DNA of 64,000 bases, from contig NZ_LDPO01000001.1 in NCBI RefSeq assembly GCF_001021505.1, positions 310,001-374,000 of the forward strand, read 5' to 3'. A program made the position numbers and the translations under genes. The notes under the pieces were generated by a model. The model saw only the letters and a list, made by a program, of their open reading frames with translations. It searched no databases and was not told the origin of the DNA. The stretch is from Mycolicibacter heraklionensis (lineage in GTDB: Bacteria > Actinomycetota > Actinomycetes > Mycobacteriales > Mycobacteriaceae). The number at the start of each line of letters is the position of its first letter. Position 1 is the stretch's first letter. Below are positions 32,445 to 39,428 of the stretch, piece after piece.

Positions 32445-33025
32445 GCGACACCGAGACCCAGCTCGGCGCGACCGCCTACATCGCGCCCGCATATACCGAC
32501 CGTCTCGGCGACTACCCGCCGCTTGAGCGTGCATGGGAAGACGTCGACGTAGTCGTTGGCACCGAGACCGAGGCCGAGCGGCAGCCGCTCCCCCGCACGC
32601 TGCTCGGCCTGCTCGGCTTCGTCGCTGTCGGCGGCCTGGTGCTCGGTGCGTACGTCACCGGCACTCGCGTCGAGCGCCACGTCGACGTCGCGGATCTCGC
32701 GCCGATCATCGAGACGACGACTGTCACCGAGGCGCCGTCGGCCGCCGAGGTGATCAATGCGCAGAACGACAAGCTGCTCGACACCGTGCGGTCCAATCAG
32801 CTCCCAGTTTCGACCGAGGCCGCGATGACGGTCGTCAACGCGCGGGCGTTCTGCGACTATCTCGCCACCGGGCACCGCACGCTGCATGATCAGGACGTTT
32901 TCGTCCAGGGCCTGTATCCCGGGTTCAACAGCAGCGACGTCGGCGCCTTCGAGGGTATGGCGGTCGGGATCATGTGCCCGCGGTTCGTGCCGCTGTACCA
33001 GCCCGGCGCTGACGGCACGAGCTAA
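32441..33025 (+). CDS. Membrane-anchored DUF732 protein carried by the prophage
   Basis: The protein has 194 residues. A charged N-terminal region of about 50 residues precedes one transmembrane helix (LLGLLGFVAVGGLVLGAYVTG, about 54-74). An external domain with the DUF732 look follows (FCDYLATGHRT, VGIMCPRFVP). The ATG overlaps the stop of the secreted-protein gene, so both are made from one message. DUF732 is a mycobacterial family, so this looks like a host-derived or host-adapted cargo gene. Confidence 0.7.
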   Translation: MSDTETQLGATAYIAPAYTDRLGDYPPLERAWEDVDVVVGTETEAERQPLPRTLLGLLGFVAVGGLVLGAYVTGTRVERHVDVADLAPIIETTTVTEAPSAAEVINAQNDKLLDTVRSNQLPVSTEAAMTVVNARAFCDYLATGHRTLHDQDVFVQGLYPGFNSSDVGAFEGMAVGIMCPRFVPLYQPGADGTS

Positions 33026-33050
33026 CGCCGCACCAAGTCACACAATTTTG

Positions 33051-33096
33051 TCTAGTATGCTTGACTAGAATGAGTCTAGCGCGCTAGACTAATATC
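33051..33096 (+). promoter_or_regulatory. hicAB promoter with nested palindromes
   Basis: A perfect 18-bp palindrome, AGTCTAGCGCGCTAGACT (33073-33090), is preceded by a looser repeat of the same half-site (TCTAG at 33051, CTAGA at 33065). TTGACT (33061) and TAGACT (33085) are spaced as a -35/-10 pair with 18 bp between. The -10 ends 6 nt before the hicA ATG, so the mRNA may be leaderless. HicB antitoxins usually repress their own promoter through such repeats. Confidence 0.6.
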
Positions 33097-33315
33097 ATGA
33101 TCGCACCGGCACCGACACGAGAGATCGTCAAGCAGCTCAAGAAATTGGGCTTCACCAGTCGCGACGGCAAGGGCAGTCACACCAAGTGGATCTGCCCCCA
33201 CGGCAAATATGACGTCTCGCTGCCCGACGGTCACCGGACCATCAGCCCGGGCGTGCGCCGCCAGGTCAACGAGGCGATCCAGGCTTGCGCAACCAACTGC
33301 GAAAGAGAGGTCTGA
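33097..33315 (+). CDS. hicA: HicA-family mRNA interferase toxin
   Basis: The protein has 72 residues. The double-stranded-RNA-binding-like HicA fold is clear: EIVKQLKKLGFTSRDGKGSH with the catalytic His in GSHTKW, then ISPGVRRQVNEAI. HicA cleaves mRNA and arrests growth unless bound by HicB. It is directly followed by hicB, one base after the stop. On a prophage it may stabilise the lysogen or block competing phages. Confidence 0.88.
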   Translation: MIAPAPTREIVKQLKKLGFTSRDGKGSHTKWICPHGKYDVSLPDGHRTISPGVRRQVNEAIQACATNCEREV

Positions 33316-33316
33316 C

Positions 33317-33736
33317 ATGCACACCTATCAGGTCAACGTCACCCGCGACGACCGGTGGTGGATGATCGACGTGCCCGAACTCGCCGGGTACGTCGGTGCT
33401 GACGGTGCGATCAACCTCAGCACTACCACCCAAGCCCGCCGACTCGCTGACGTGCCTAGCGAGTCCGCTGACTTCATCTGCACCGTTACCGACTCCGCGC
33501 CGTCCACCGTGCAGTTGAGGATCTCGATCAAGGTCGCCGACATCGACGTCACTGCAGAGGCCAAGAAAGTGGCGGTCGAGCGTGAGCTAGCCGAGGCCCA
33601 TTCAGCTTCGGCCCAGGCAACAGCTCGTCTACTCGCGCGGGGACTCGCTGCACATGGCGTCGCTGTCCGTGACGTCGGCGAGGTGCTGCACGTCTCGTTT
33701 CAGCGGGCGCAACAGCTGATTTCCGAGCCGGGCTGA
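33317..33736 (+). CDS. hicB: HicB-family antitoxin
   Basis: The protein has 139 residues. The N-terminal partial RNase-H-like fold (YQVNVTRDDRWWMIDVPELAG) would bind and block HicA. The C-terminal part (RGLAAHGVAVRDVGEVLHVSFQ) looks like a helix-turn-helix that would bind the palindromes upstream. The ATG at 33317 follows GAGAGG within hicA's last codons. It is the last rightward gene before the convergent lysis operon. Confidence 0.82.
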   Translation: MHTYQVNVTRDDRWWMIDVPELAGYVGADGAINLSTTTQARRLADVPSESADFICTVTDSAPSTVQLRISIKVADIDVTAEAKKVAVERELAEAHSASAQATARLLARGLAAHGVAVRDVGEVLHVSFQRAQQLISEPG

Positions 33737-33744
33737 AACGCAAA

Positions 33745-33788
33745 AACGCGCCTCGGTGCCGGGATTTCTCCCAGTACCGAGGCGCGTT
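33745..33788. terminator. Terminator between hicAB and the convergent late operon
   Basis: Perfect 13-bp arms (AACGCGCCTCGGT/ACCGAGGCGCGTT) enclose a loop that can pair further (GGGA/TCCC). It sits between two converging operons and has an A-run on the left side, so it could end transcription from both directions. Confidence 0.75.
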
Positions 33789-33830
33789 GTTGGTGCGACG
33801 GGGTGTGATAGTGCCCGTGCGTTCTCGATG

Positions 33831-34055
33831 TTACCGCTTCCAGTAGTCCGGTAGTCGCTGCAGCGGATCGGCCTCGGCGGGCAGCCAGCCGAGCAGGTGC
33901 AGCACGAGGTAGATGACGCCGCTGATGACCGGCACCGGGGCCAGCCGTCGAGCGTCTCGACAACCGGCCGACAGTGTCTCGCCGGGCGGGCAGGTCACGT
34001 CCCACCAGATGACGCCAGCGGCGAGCGCAATCCATGCCTTCGCCGCCGGCCGCAT
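33831..34055 (-). CDS. Small two-helix membrane protein of the lysis cassette
   Basis: The protein has 74 residues with hydrophobic segments at about 7-21 and 43-60. The WWDVTCPPGETLS motif between them recalls small membrane proteins that follow LysB and holin in many mycobacteriophages. The ATG overlaps the stop of the preceding gene (TAATG). It may be a second holin or holin regulator. It is the last gene of the late operon. Confidence 0.62.
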   Translation of the reverse strand: MRPAAKAWIALAAGVIWWDVTCPPGETLSAGCRDARRLAPVPVISGVIYLVLHLLGWLPAEADPLQRLPDYWKR

Positions 34056-34414
34056 TACAGCATCCCGTCGAGCTCGGGCGGTGCCTGCGGTGGCGTGGCC
34101 TCGGGGAATCGCTGCTGTACCCAATCGAGGATCTGCCGCAGGTACGACACGGTGACGACCTGCAGGTGCTCGGCGCGGTCGGCGCGCTGGTCGGCCTTGC
34201 GGGTCCGGGCTTCGGCGTTGTCGAGACGATGCTCGACCGTCTCGAGTCGGCCCTTCAGGCCGTCGGCGTACCTCGACCAGTCGACCGACGTCGCGCCGCG
34301 GACCTCGGCGTCAGCGCTGCGCTTGGCCGGCCGGTAGGCGATCGCCGCAACGACGATCGCCCCGACCATGCCCGACAGGCCGCTCGTCAGTGCGACCTGC
34401 AGCGCAGAGTTCAC
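34055..34414 (-). CDS. One-helix coiled-coil membrane protein of the lysis cassette
   Basis: The protein has 119 residues. One N-terminal transmembrane helix (LSGMVGAIVVAAIAYRP) is followed by a long coiled coil (about 50-100: LKGRLETVEHRLDNAEARTRKADQ). This layout matches DUF2746-like proteins that accompany holins in mycobacteriophages and resembles spanin-like or holin-partner proteins. It overlaps the holin gene by 4 bp (ATGA). Confidence 0.65.
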   Translation of the reverse strand: MNSALQVALTSGLSGMVGAIVVAAIAYRPAKRSADAEVRGATSVDWSRYADGLKGRLETVEHRLDNAEARTRKADQRADRAEHLQVVTVSYLRQILDWVQQRFPEATPPQAPPELDGML

Positions 34415-34638
34415 GGCAGCGCGTCAACGCTGGCGAGGACCGTGTCGGCTTTCTTGAGGAAGCCGGAGACTGTCGCGATCGCCGTCAGTGCGCCGGTCAG
34501 TACCGCGCCCCAGGTCGTCGGTACCAGCGGCCCGATCGGAGACTGCAGGATGCCAGTGATGATGGCACCCAAGCCAGTCAGGGCAGCGATGACGAACTGT
34601 AGATCCTTGTGGATGCCGGTGGGGAGCTTCAGAGCCAT
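34411..34638 (-). CDS. Holin
   Basis: The protein has 75 residues with two transmembrane helices (about 13-31 and 42-60), a Pro-rich turn (PIGPLVP) and a charged tail. This is a typical small class II-like mycobacteriophage holin that makes membrane holes at the end of the cycle. AAAGGA lies 8 nt ahead of ATG 34638. It lies directly downstream of lysB. Confidence 0.78.
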   Translation of the reverse strand: MALKLPTGIHKDLQFVIAALTGLGAIITGILQSPIGPLVPTTWGAVLTGALTAIATVSGFLKKADTVLASVDALP

Positions 34639-34682
34639 GACGGTGGTTCCTTTCAGTTCACTAAATTGAATCGTATCGGCTG

Positions 34683-35630
34683 CTAAACGCCGAGTTCGTG
34701 CGGCAATGACAGGCCGAGCTTGTGGGCGTCGTCGATGCAGGCGTCCATCTGCGGGAAATACTGGTAGTGCGGCGAGTTGGGGCCGGCGGCGAAGAACACC
34801 ATCACGTGGAACAGCTCCATCACGCCAGCGATCGGCTCGCCGAGCACGCCGGCCGCAGCGACCACGTCGGAGAACGTCGGCTGCATGACGATCTTCATGA
34901 ACGTGCGGCCGACCTTGCCCTCGGCGGCTGGCGCTGACCACGGGTTGATGCCAACGCTGCAGCAGGTGTAGATGTCGCCCTTGTTCGCGCACGAGTGCAC
35001 GATCGGCCGGCCGTCCGGTGCGAGCCGGTTCGTCTGCTCGGCGGTCAGGTCCAGCTCGAGCCCGATACCGCCGGTCTCGACACCGTCCTGCTCGATCGAC
35101 TCGGGCAGTCCGGCCAGGGCGTTGCCGTGCGCGATGCCCGGCGTTCGGAAAATGTGGCCCAACTGGTAGATCCGGTAGACGTAGGGCAGCAGGTCGTGCA
35201 GCACACCGTTATCCGGCAGCATGTCCAGCGCGTAGACCTGGTCCCAGACCATCGAGCCCTGGCTGTAGCCGCTGCCGGCGATCACGAATCCTTCGAGGGT
35301 TCCGTGCAGCGCCTGGTAGACGTTGGCGTCCGTGCGGATCGCGGCGACCAGGTTGGCGCGGCCGGTCTGCACGCTCGGCCACATCGGCAGCGTGGCTGCC
35401 GGGTAGCCGATGCAACGTGACTGCCAGAGCCCATCGGCCAGGTTGGTCAGGCCGCCAACGATGCCCGAGCTGAACCCGGACCACCAGCCGTGGCCGTCGT
35501 CGATGATCGGCTGCGGTGGGGCCGGTGCGCCCGGGTAGACGGTGCCGTCGACGGCGTAGAAATAGCCAGCGGGCCGGTAGGTGCGGCCGTTGAGCTTCGC
35601 GCGGATGTCGACGAACAGGCTCGAGGTCAT
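34683..35630 (-). CDS. lysB: LysB mycolylarabinogalactan esterase
   Basis: The protein has 315 residues with a serine alpha/beta-hydrolase (cutinase-like) fold. The nucleophile is Ser123 in AGSGYSQGS. A later GDIYTCC segment supplies a candidate Asp, and SPHYQYF near the C-terminus a candidate His. LysB releases mycolic acids from arabinogalactan so that the phage can open the outer membrane. ATG 35630 is used because it overlaps the upstream stop (ATGA); a longer open frame upstream is not credible. Confidence 0.87.
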   Translation of the reverse strand: MTSSLFVDIRAKLNGRTYRPAGYFYAVDGTVYPGAPAPPQPIIDDGHGWWSGFSSGIVGGLTNLADGLWQSRCIGYPAATLPMWPSVQTGRANLVAAIRTDANVYQALHGTLEGFVIAGSGYSQGSMVWDQVYALDMLPDNGVLHDLLPYVYRIYQLGHIFRTPGIAHGNALAGLPESIEQDGVETGGIGLELDLTAEQTNRLAPDGRPIVHSCANKGDIYTCCSVGINPWSAPAAEGKVGRTFMKIVMQPTFSDVVAAAGVLGEPIAGVMELFHVMVFFAAGPNSPHYQYFPQMDACIDDAHKLGLSLPHELGV

Positions 35631-36082
35631 GTCAGCTCGTCGAGCGTGGCGGTCGGGTCGACGCTCGAGTAGTCGGCCGTCGGTTCGCCGTCCATCGCGC
35701 CGGCGTAGCTGGTCGGCCACGGCCGCAGCTCGGACGCGAGTTGGATGTACAGCCAGAGGCGGTCACGCGACAGCGGCGTCGGGCAACCGTCGAGCATCCA
35801 ATACCACTGCAGCAGCCACGCCTTTTTCGGGTCCGCGACGTTGCCGAGCGGGTCGACGTGCCGGCCACCCTGCAGGCGAAGATCTGCGGTGACCTGGTCG
35901 TAGGTCGCGGCCGAGCCGACGACGGGGTGACCGGGTGTGAATTCGGTCTGGTACGGCTTGATGCCGTCGGCGTTGCCGTACGTGCAGCGGCCGAGCGCCT
36001 CGGGCGTGTACTGGTACCCGAGCACCGAGCCGTCCGGGCCGACGCCGCCAAGGTGCGCGAAAACGTCCTGATCGGCGGTCAT
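35627..36082 (-). CDS. Hypothetical lysis-region protein
   Basis: The protein has 151 residues, soluble and rich in Trp and Tyr (AWLLQWYWMLDG). There is no signal peptide or transmembrane helix. It overlaps both neighbours by 4 bp (ATGA on each side), so it is tightly coupled to the Acb2-like and lysB genes. I recognise no domain. Confidence 0.65.
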   Translation of the reverse strand: MTADQDVFAHLGGVGPDGSVLGYQYTPEALGRCTYGNADGIKPYQTEFTPGHPVVGSAATYDQVTADLRLQGGRHVDPLGNVADPKKAWLLQWYWMLDGCPTPLSRDRLWLYIQLASELRPWPTSYAGAMDGEPTADYSSVDPTATLDELT

Positions 36083-36303
36083 CGGCCGACCTCATCTGCA
36101 GCTGCACGAGCGACGGCCGCGTCGATCCACTGCATCACTTCCTCGAGCTTGGTCAGCGCGAGTGACTTCTCGCGGCCAGGCGGGATCTCGCGGTCGATCC
36201 GATGCGCCAGCGGCTTCACATCTTGGCCAATCGACGCGCCGTCGCTTGTGAGCGCATATCCGAATCGTCGATCGATGTCGGCGGGCGATTCGTGGTAGCT
36301 CAT
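36079..36303 (-). CDS. Acb2/Tad1-type cyclic-nucleotide sponge (anti-CBASS)
   Basis: The 74-residue protein has the helical-hairpin signature of the Acb2 family. A hydrophilic first half (YALTSDGASIGQDVKPLAHRI) is followed by the conserved block PPGREKSLALTKLEEVMQWI. Known Acb2 proteins form small hexamers that sequester cyclic di- and trinucleotides made by CBASS immunity and so block effector activation. ATG 36303 lies 3 bp behind the lysozyme gene; the end overlaps the next gene by 4 bp. The assignment rests on motif recall and size; ligand binding is inferred. Confidence 0.75.
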   Translation of the reverse strand: MSYHESPADIDRRFGYALTSDGASIGQDVKPLAHRIDREIPPGREKSLALTKLEEVMQWIDAAVARAAADEVGR

Positions 36304-36305
36304 GG

Positions 36306-37181
36306 TCAGTTCTCCTCGTTCGTGGTGGCGAGCACGTCGACGCATCCGGAGATGCCGAAATGGGCGCCGAGCGCGCCGAGCATCTCGGCGTTGGTGCGTC
36401 CGCCGTTGAAGTCCCAGCGGATCAGCTCCTGGTCCCATACTTCGGAGACCTCGCCAGCCTCGTCGGCAGGCTTGGGTACGGCGGGCGGGTTGTGTTCCAC
36501 AGTGTTTCCTCCGGTCGGTGATGCGGGGTCGGGCTGCGCGGGCGCGTAGCCGAGTAGCGTGCGGAGTTCGTCGACGGTGCCGCGGAATGCGTTGACGTCG
36601 ACCGATTTGCCGTCGATGATGGCGCCGTCACTGAACTGCCAGATAACGGGCGAGACGCCGCCGTAGCCGAGCCAGCCGATACCGGAATCGCCGCGGGCGT
36701 CCTGGTACTCGATCGAGCCGTAGGTGCCACGCTCGAAGTAGGACGACGACACCAGGCCGGGTACACCGACCAGTGACGGCGAGCCGATCTGCTGCCAGTA
36801 CCAGTGCGGCAAGTAGGACAGCGCGACGTTGACGCCGACGGCGTTGAACGCGCGCACGACCGCCCAGAAATTGTCGATGCCACCGGAATTAGCCTCGAAG
36901 TCGAGCATCACGTTCGCGCCGCCGCCGTTGGCGATGAACTTCGCAGCCTGCGATGCCGGGTCGTTGGTGGTGACGTAGTGATAGCCGATCACCGGAACGT
37001 TGTTGGCGTTGCACCAATCTCGGACGGTCGGCCAGTACGGGTCGCGGTAGTAGTTGCCTTCGCTGACCTTGTGCTCCATCCACGTGTAGCCCTCGCGGTG
37101 AAAGCAGTCGTCGAGCCAGCCGGCGATCTCGGCAAACGATGCCCAGTTGTTGTTGGACAGGTCCGGGCCATAGAGCGTCAC
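36306..37181 (-). CDS. GH25 lysozyme, lysin A hydrolase component
   Basis: The protein has 291 residues. A GH25 (muramidase) domain spans about 1-220: GPDLSNNNWAS supplies the first Asp, and VMLDFEAN the Asp-x-Glu pair that cleaves between MurNAc and GlcNAc. The last 70 residues form a Pro-rich linker and a short C-terminal domain, perhaps for wall binding. The GTG start is preceded by AGGAGG at good spacing, which rules out the ATG at 37186. Together with the C39-like peptidase it probably makes up a lysin A encoded in two genes. Confidence 0.85.
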   Translation of the reverse strand: MTLYGPDLSNNNWASFAEIAGWLDDCFHREGYTWMEHKVSEGNYYRDPYWPTVRDWCNANNVPVIGYHYVTTNDPASQAAKFIANGGGANVMLDFEANSGGIDNFWAVVRAFNAVGVNVALSYLPHWYWQQIGSPSLVGVPGLVSSSYFERGTYGSIEYQDARGDSGIGWLGYGGVSPVIWQFSDGAIIDGKSVDVNAFRGTVDELRTLLGYAPAQPDPASPTGGNTVEHNPPAVPKPADEAGEVSEVWDQELIRWDFNGGRTNAEMLGALGAHFGISGCVDVLATTNEEN

Positions 37182-37182
37182 G

Positions 37183-38163
37183 TCATCCTCCTGCGGGGTG
37201 TTTGGGCATTACGGTCGGTTGGTCGCCGTAGCGTGGTTGCGCGGCGGCGTGTTGGTCGCGGCTGCGCTGGTTGATGTTCGGCAGCGCCAGCGGTATCGGT
37301 GCTGGTAGTGGCGTTGTGCCGGTCGGGCCTGGTATGAAATCTGGTATTTTTTCGGCCGTTTTCGGTGGCTGCGCCCAGTTCGGTGGGACCGTCAGACCGC
37401 CGATGCGACCGCCAGCACCGACGCGCACAGCGACCGCGGTGCGGACACTCGGCGTCGGCGCGGCCACTGCGGGTGATTCGATGATGTTGCGCACGCGGTT
37501 GAGCACATCGGGCACGGCCGCGACGCTGCTGGCGGCCCACAGCCCGGTCATCAGCGCCAGCACACTCGTCGGCAGCTCGTACGGCGCGTCGCTCAGCAGC
37601 GACTGAAACGTCTCGTCGAGCCACGCGCCCGGGTCGGTGGCAGTATCGACGCCGACCTGCTGTCCGGCGGCCGGAACCTGCAGCTGCCCGGTCGCGGTGG
37701 CCGCCGCTGCGGCGTAGGCGTGCATGGCAGCGATGTCCTGCGCCCACATCTGCTCGTATGCGGACTCGAGCAGCGCGATCGCGGTGCTGTACTGACCGAG
37801 GATGTTGAGGCCGGTCAGCATCGCCCACAGCTGCCGGTTCGCGGCGATGTGGGCCGGGCTGGCGACGGCGGCGTGCACCTGCTGGAATGCGGTCGCCGCC
37901 GCGGTGGCAACTTGGCCGGTGTTGGCCGCCGAAGTTGCCAGTTCGGTCAGCAGCGCGACGTAGCTGCCGACGGTGGTGCGCATGGACGTCGCAGCCGAGC
38001 CGTGCCACGGGATGCCAGCCGTCACCGCAGTCACGGCTTGTGCCGCGGCGTGCAGTTCGTCGGCGAGCTGCTGCCATGCCAGCGCCGCCTGCTCGAGCGG
38101 CGCCGCGCCGGGGCCTGCGTAGATCGCCGCCGATGTCACCTCGGGTGGCGCGTACAGGCTCAC
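37183..38163 (-). CDS. PPE-family protein (PPE-SVP subfamily) encoded by the prophage
   Basis: The 326-residue protein carries the complete PPE domain (about 1-175): APPEVTSAAIYAGPG at the start, PWHGSAA, then HIAANRQL, LNILGQ and MWAQDIAAMHAYA, all hallmark positions. The C-terminal part has the SVP-type motif GGLTVPPNW and the family ending YGDQPTVMPKHPAGG. Host PPE proteins dimerise with a PE partner and leave through ESX systems with an EspG chaperone; no PE or EspG gene is adjacent. It is frame-intact, starts at GTG 38163 and sits between the peptidase and lysozyme genes in the late operon. It may have been acquired from a host. Confidence 0.9.
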   Translation of the reverse strand: MSLYAPPEVTSAAIYAGPGAAPLEQAALAWQQLADELHAAAQAVTAVTAGIPWHGSAATSMRTTVGSYVALLTELATSAANTGQVATAAATAFQQVHAAVASPAHIAANRQLWAMLTGLNILGQYSTAIALLESAYEQMWAQDIAAMHAYAAAAATATGQLQVPAAGQQVGVDTATDPGAWLDETFQSLLSDAPYELPTSVLALMTGLWAASSVAAVPDVLNRVRNIIESPAVAAPTPSVRTAVAVRVGAGGRIGGLTVPPNWAQPPKTAEKIPDFIPGPTGTTPLPAPIPLALPNINQRSRDQHAAAQPRYGDQPTVMPKHPAGG

Positions 38164-38170
38164 CGGCCTG

Positions 38171-38947
38171 TTATTCGACGCTCGTCAGCGCCTGCAGTTG
38201 TGCGCGCAGAGCCTCGACGTCGATGCCGGTCGCGGTGGCGACGCCGGTGCGGAACTTCTCGACGGTCAGGTAGGCGTACGCCTCGTCGGATGCCTGTTCG
38301 TAGCCGGCCTGCGTGATCTCGACGAGCGAGCCCCACGACACCAGCACGGCGTTGCCGTCCCGGAACGCCACACACGGCACGTAGTGGCCGCCGGCTGGCT
38401 GCGGACGTGTCACGGCGTCCCAGGTTTTCGGGAACTGCTGTATCCACTGTCGCGGCATCTGCAGGCCGAGGCCGACGCCGTCGAAGTAGTAGGCGGCGTA
38501 GCGTAGTTGCTCCCAGTTGCCGGGGTCCAGCGCCACGTAGGCGCCGATCGGGTGCCGGCGCCCTGCGGCGTCGGACAGTCCCGTGCTGCGACGTTTCGCG
38601 AGCGCGGCGGCGATATCGGTGCCATTGTCGGTCGGGTTCTCCCCCGTCGCGGGGTCGACGGCGGCGTTGGGGTCGTAGCCCGTCAGCTCGCGGTAGTTGG
38701 CGATCGCCGTGGCCGCGTCGACGGGCACGCTGCGGCCAGCCTCGGCGTTCCACAGCATGATCTCGTGCAGGGCGCCGGCTTCGTAGCAGTCGCCGACCTG
38801 GTCGTTGCCCAACATGCCCCAGTCCCAACCGATGAGCCGCTCGTGGCCGAAATCGGCTGGCGGCTCGTCGAGTTTGGTGGTGTCGGCGAAATCGCTGAAA
38901 CGCAGCTTCACCGCGCCGGGACGAGCGGGTCGCTTTCCGAGCTTCAT
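38171..38947 (-). CDS. C39-like cysteine peptidase, probable lysin A peptidase component
   Basis: The protein has 258 residues. The candidate catalytic Cys is in GNDQVGDCYEAGA (near 55) and the His in AGGHYVPCVAF, with an Asp or Asn to follow near VSWG. Homologous-looking proteins in mycobacteriophages are annotated as C39-type or hypothetical lysis proteins that cut the peptidoglycan stem peptide. A GTG precedes ATG 38947; AAGGAG lies 11 nt from the ATG. It is separated from the GH25 gene by the PPE gene. Confidence 0.65.
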   Translation of the reverse strand: MKLGKRPARPGAVKLRFSDFADTTKLDEPPADFGHERLIGWDWGMLGNDQVGDCYEAGALHEIMLWNAEAGRSVPVDAATAIANYRELTGYDPNAAVDPATGENPTDNGTDIAAALAKRRSTGLSDAAGRRHPIGAYVALDPGNWEQLRYAAYYFDGVGLGLQMPRQWIQQFPKTWDAVTRPQPAGGHYVPCVAFRDGNAVLVSWGSLVEITQAGYEQASDEAYAYLTVEKFRTGVATATGIDVEALRAQLQALTSVE

Positions 38948-38962
38948 CACGATCGGTGCTCC

Positions 38963-39397
38963 TTACGGGTGGCTGATGGTGAGGACGACGCCGTCATTCC
39001 AAGTGATCTGGAAGGTGCCATTGGTGTCGGATTCGGCACCACCGAAGTCGATGACCGTCAGGATCGGGTTGGCAGCCGCGGTGCCCGGTGTGGTGTCGAC
39101 GACCGCGGCCTTGTAGGCGGTGATCGTCGAGTCGTTCCATACCGGGTTGTCGGCCGTGAGTGACAACGTTTTCGACGCGTAGCTGACGGCTTGGTTGGTG
39201 AGTGCCTGACCGCCGGTGGTGTAGCCGTTGCCGTTGGGGATCTCGTGGGCGCCGAGGTCGGACTGGTAGCGGTGCGAGTCCGAGAATGTGTAGCCGTTGT
39301 CGAGCAGGATCACCTTCAGCGTGTCGCTGGACAGGTTGATCTGCTTGGCGGCCAGCGACTGCAGGAAGCCGCCCGGGACGGTGTTTGTGATGGTCAT
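38963..39397 (-). CDS. Small tail-region structural protein
   Basis: The protein has 144 residues and looks all-beta, with many Ser/Thr/Asn (DTLKVILLDNGYTFSDSHRY, then LGAHEIPNGNGYTTGG). This pattern occurs in small capsid- or tail-associated phage proteins encoded near minor tail genes. AAAGGA precedes the ATG. It follows the giant minor tail gene. I cannot name a function. Confidence 0.6.
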   Translation of the reverse strand: MTITNTVPGGFLQSLAAKQINLSSDTLKVILLDNGYTFSDSHRYQSDLGAHEIPNGNGYTTGGQALTNQAVSYASKTLSLTADNPVWNDSTITAYKAAVVDTTPGTAAANPILTVIDFGGAESDTNGTFQITWNDGVVLTISHP

Positions 39398-39428
39398 ATT
39401 GGTTGTGTCCTTTCGGGACTGGTTGGGA

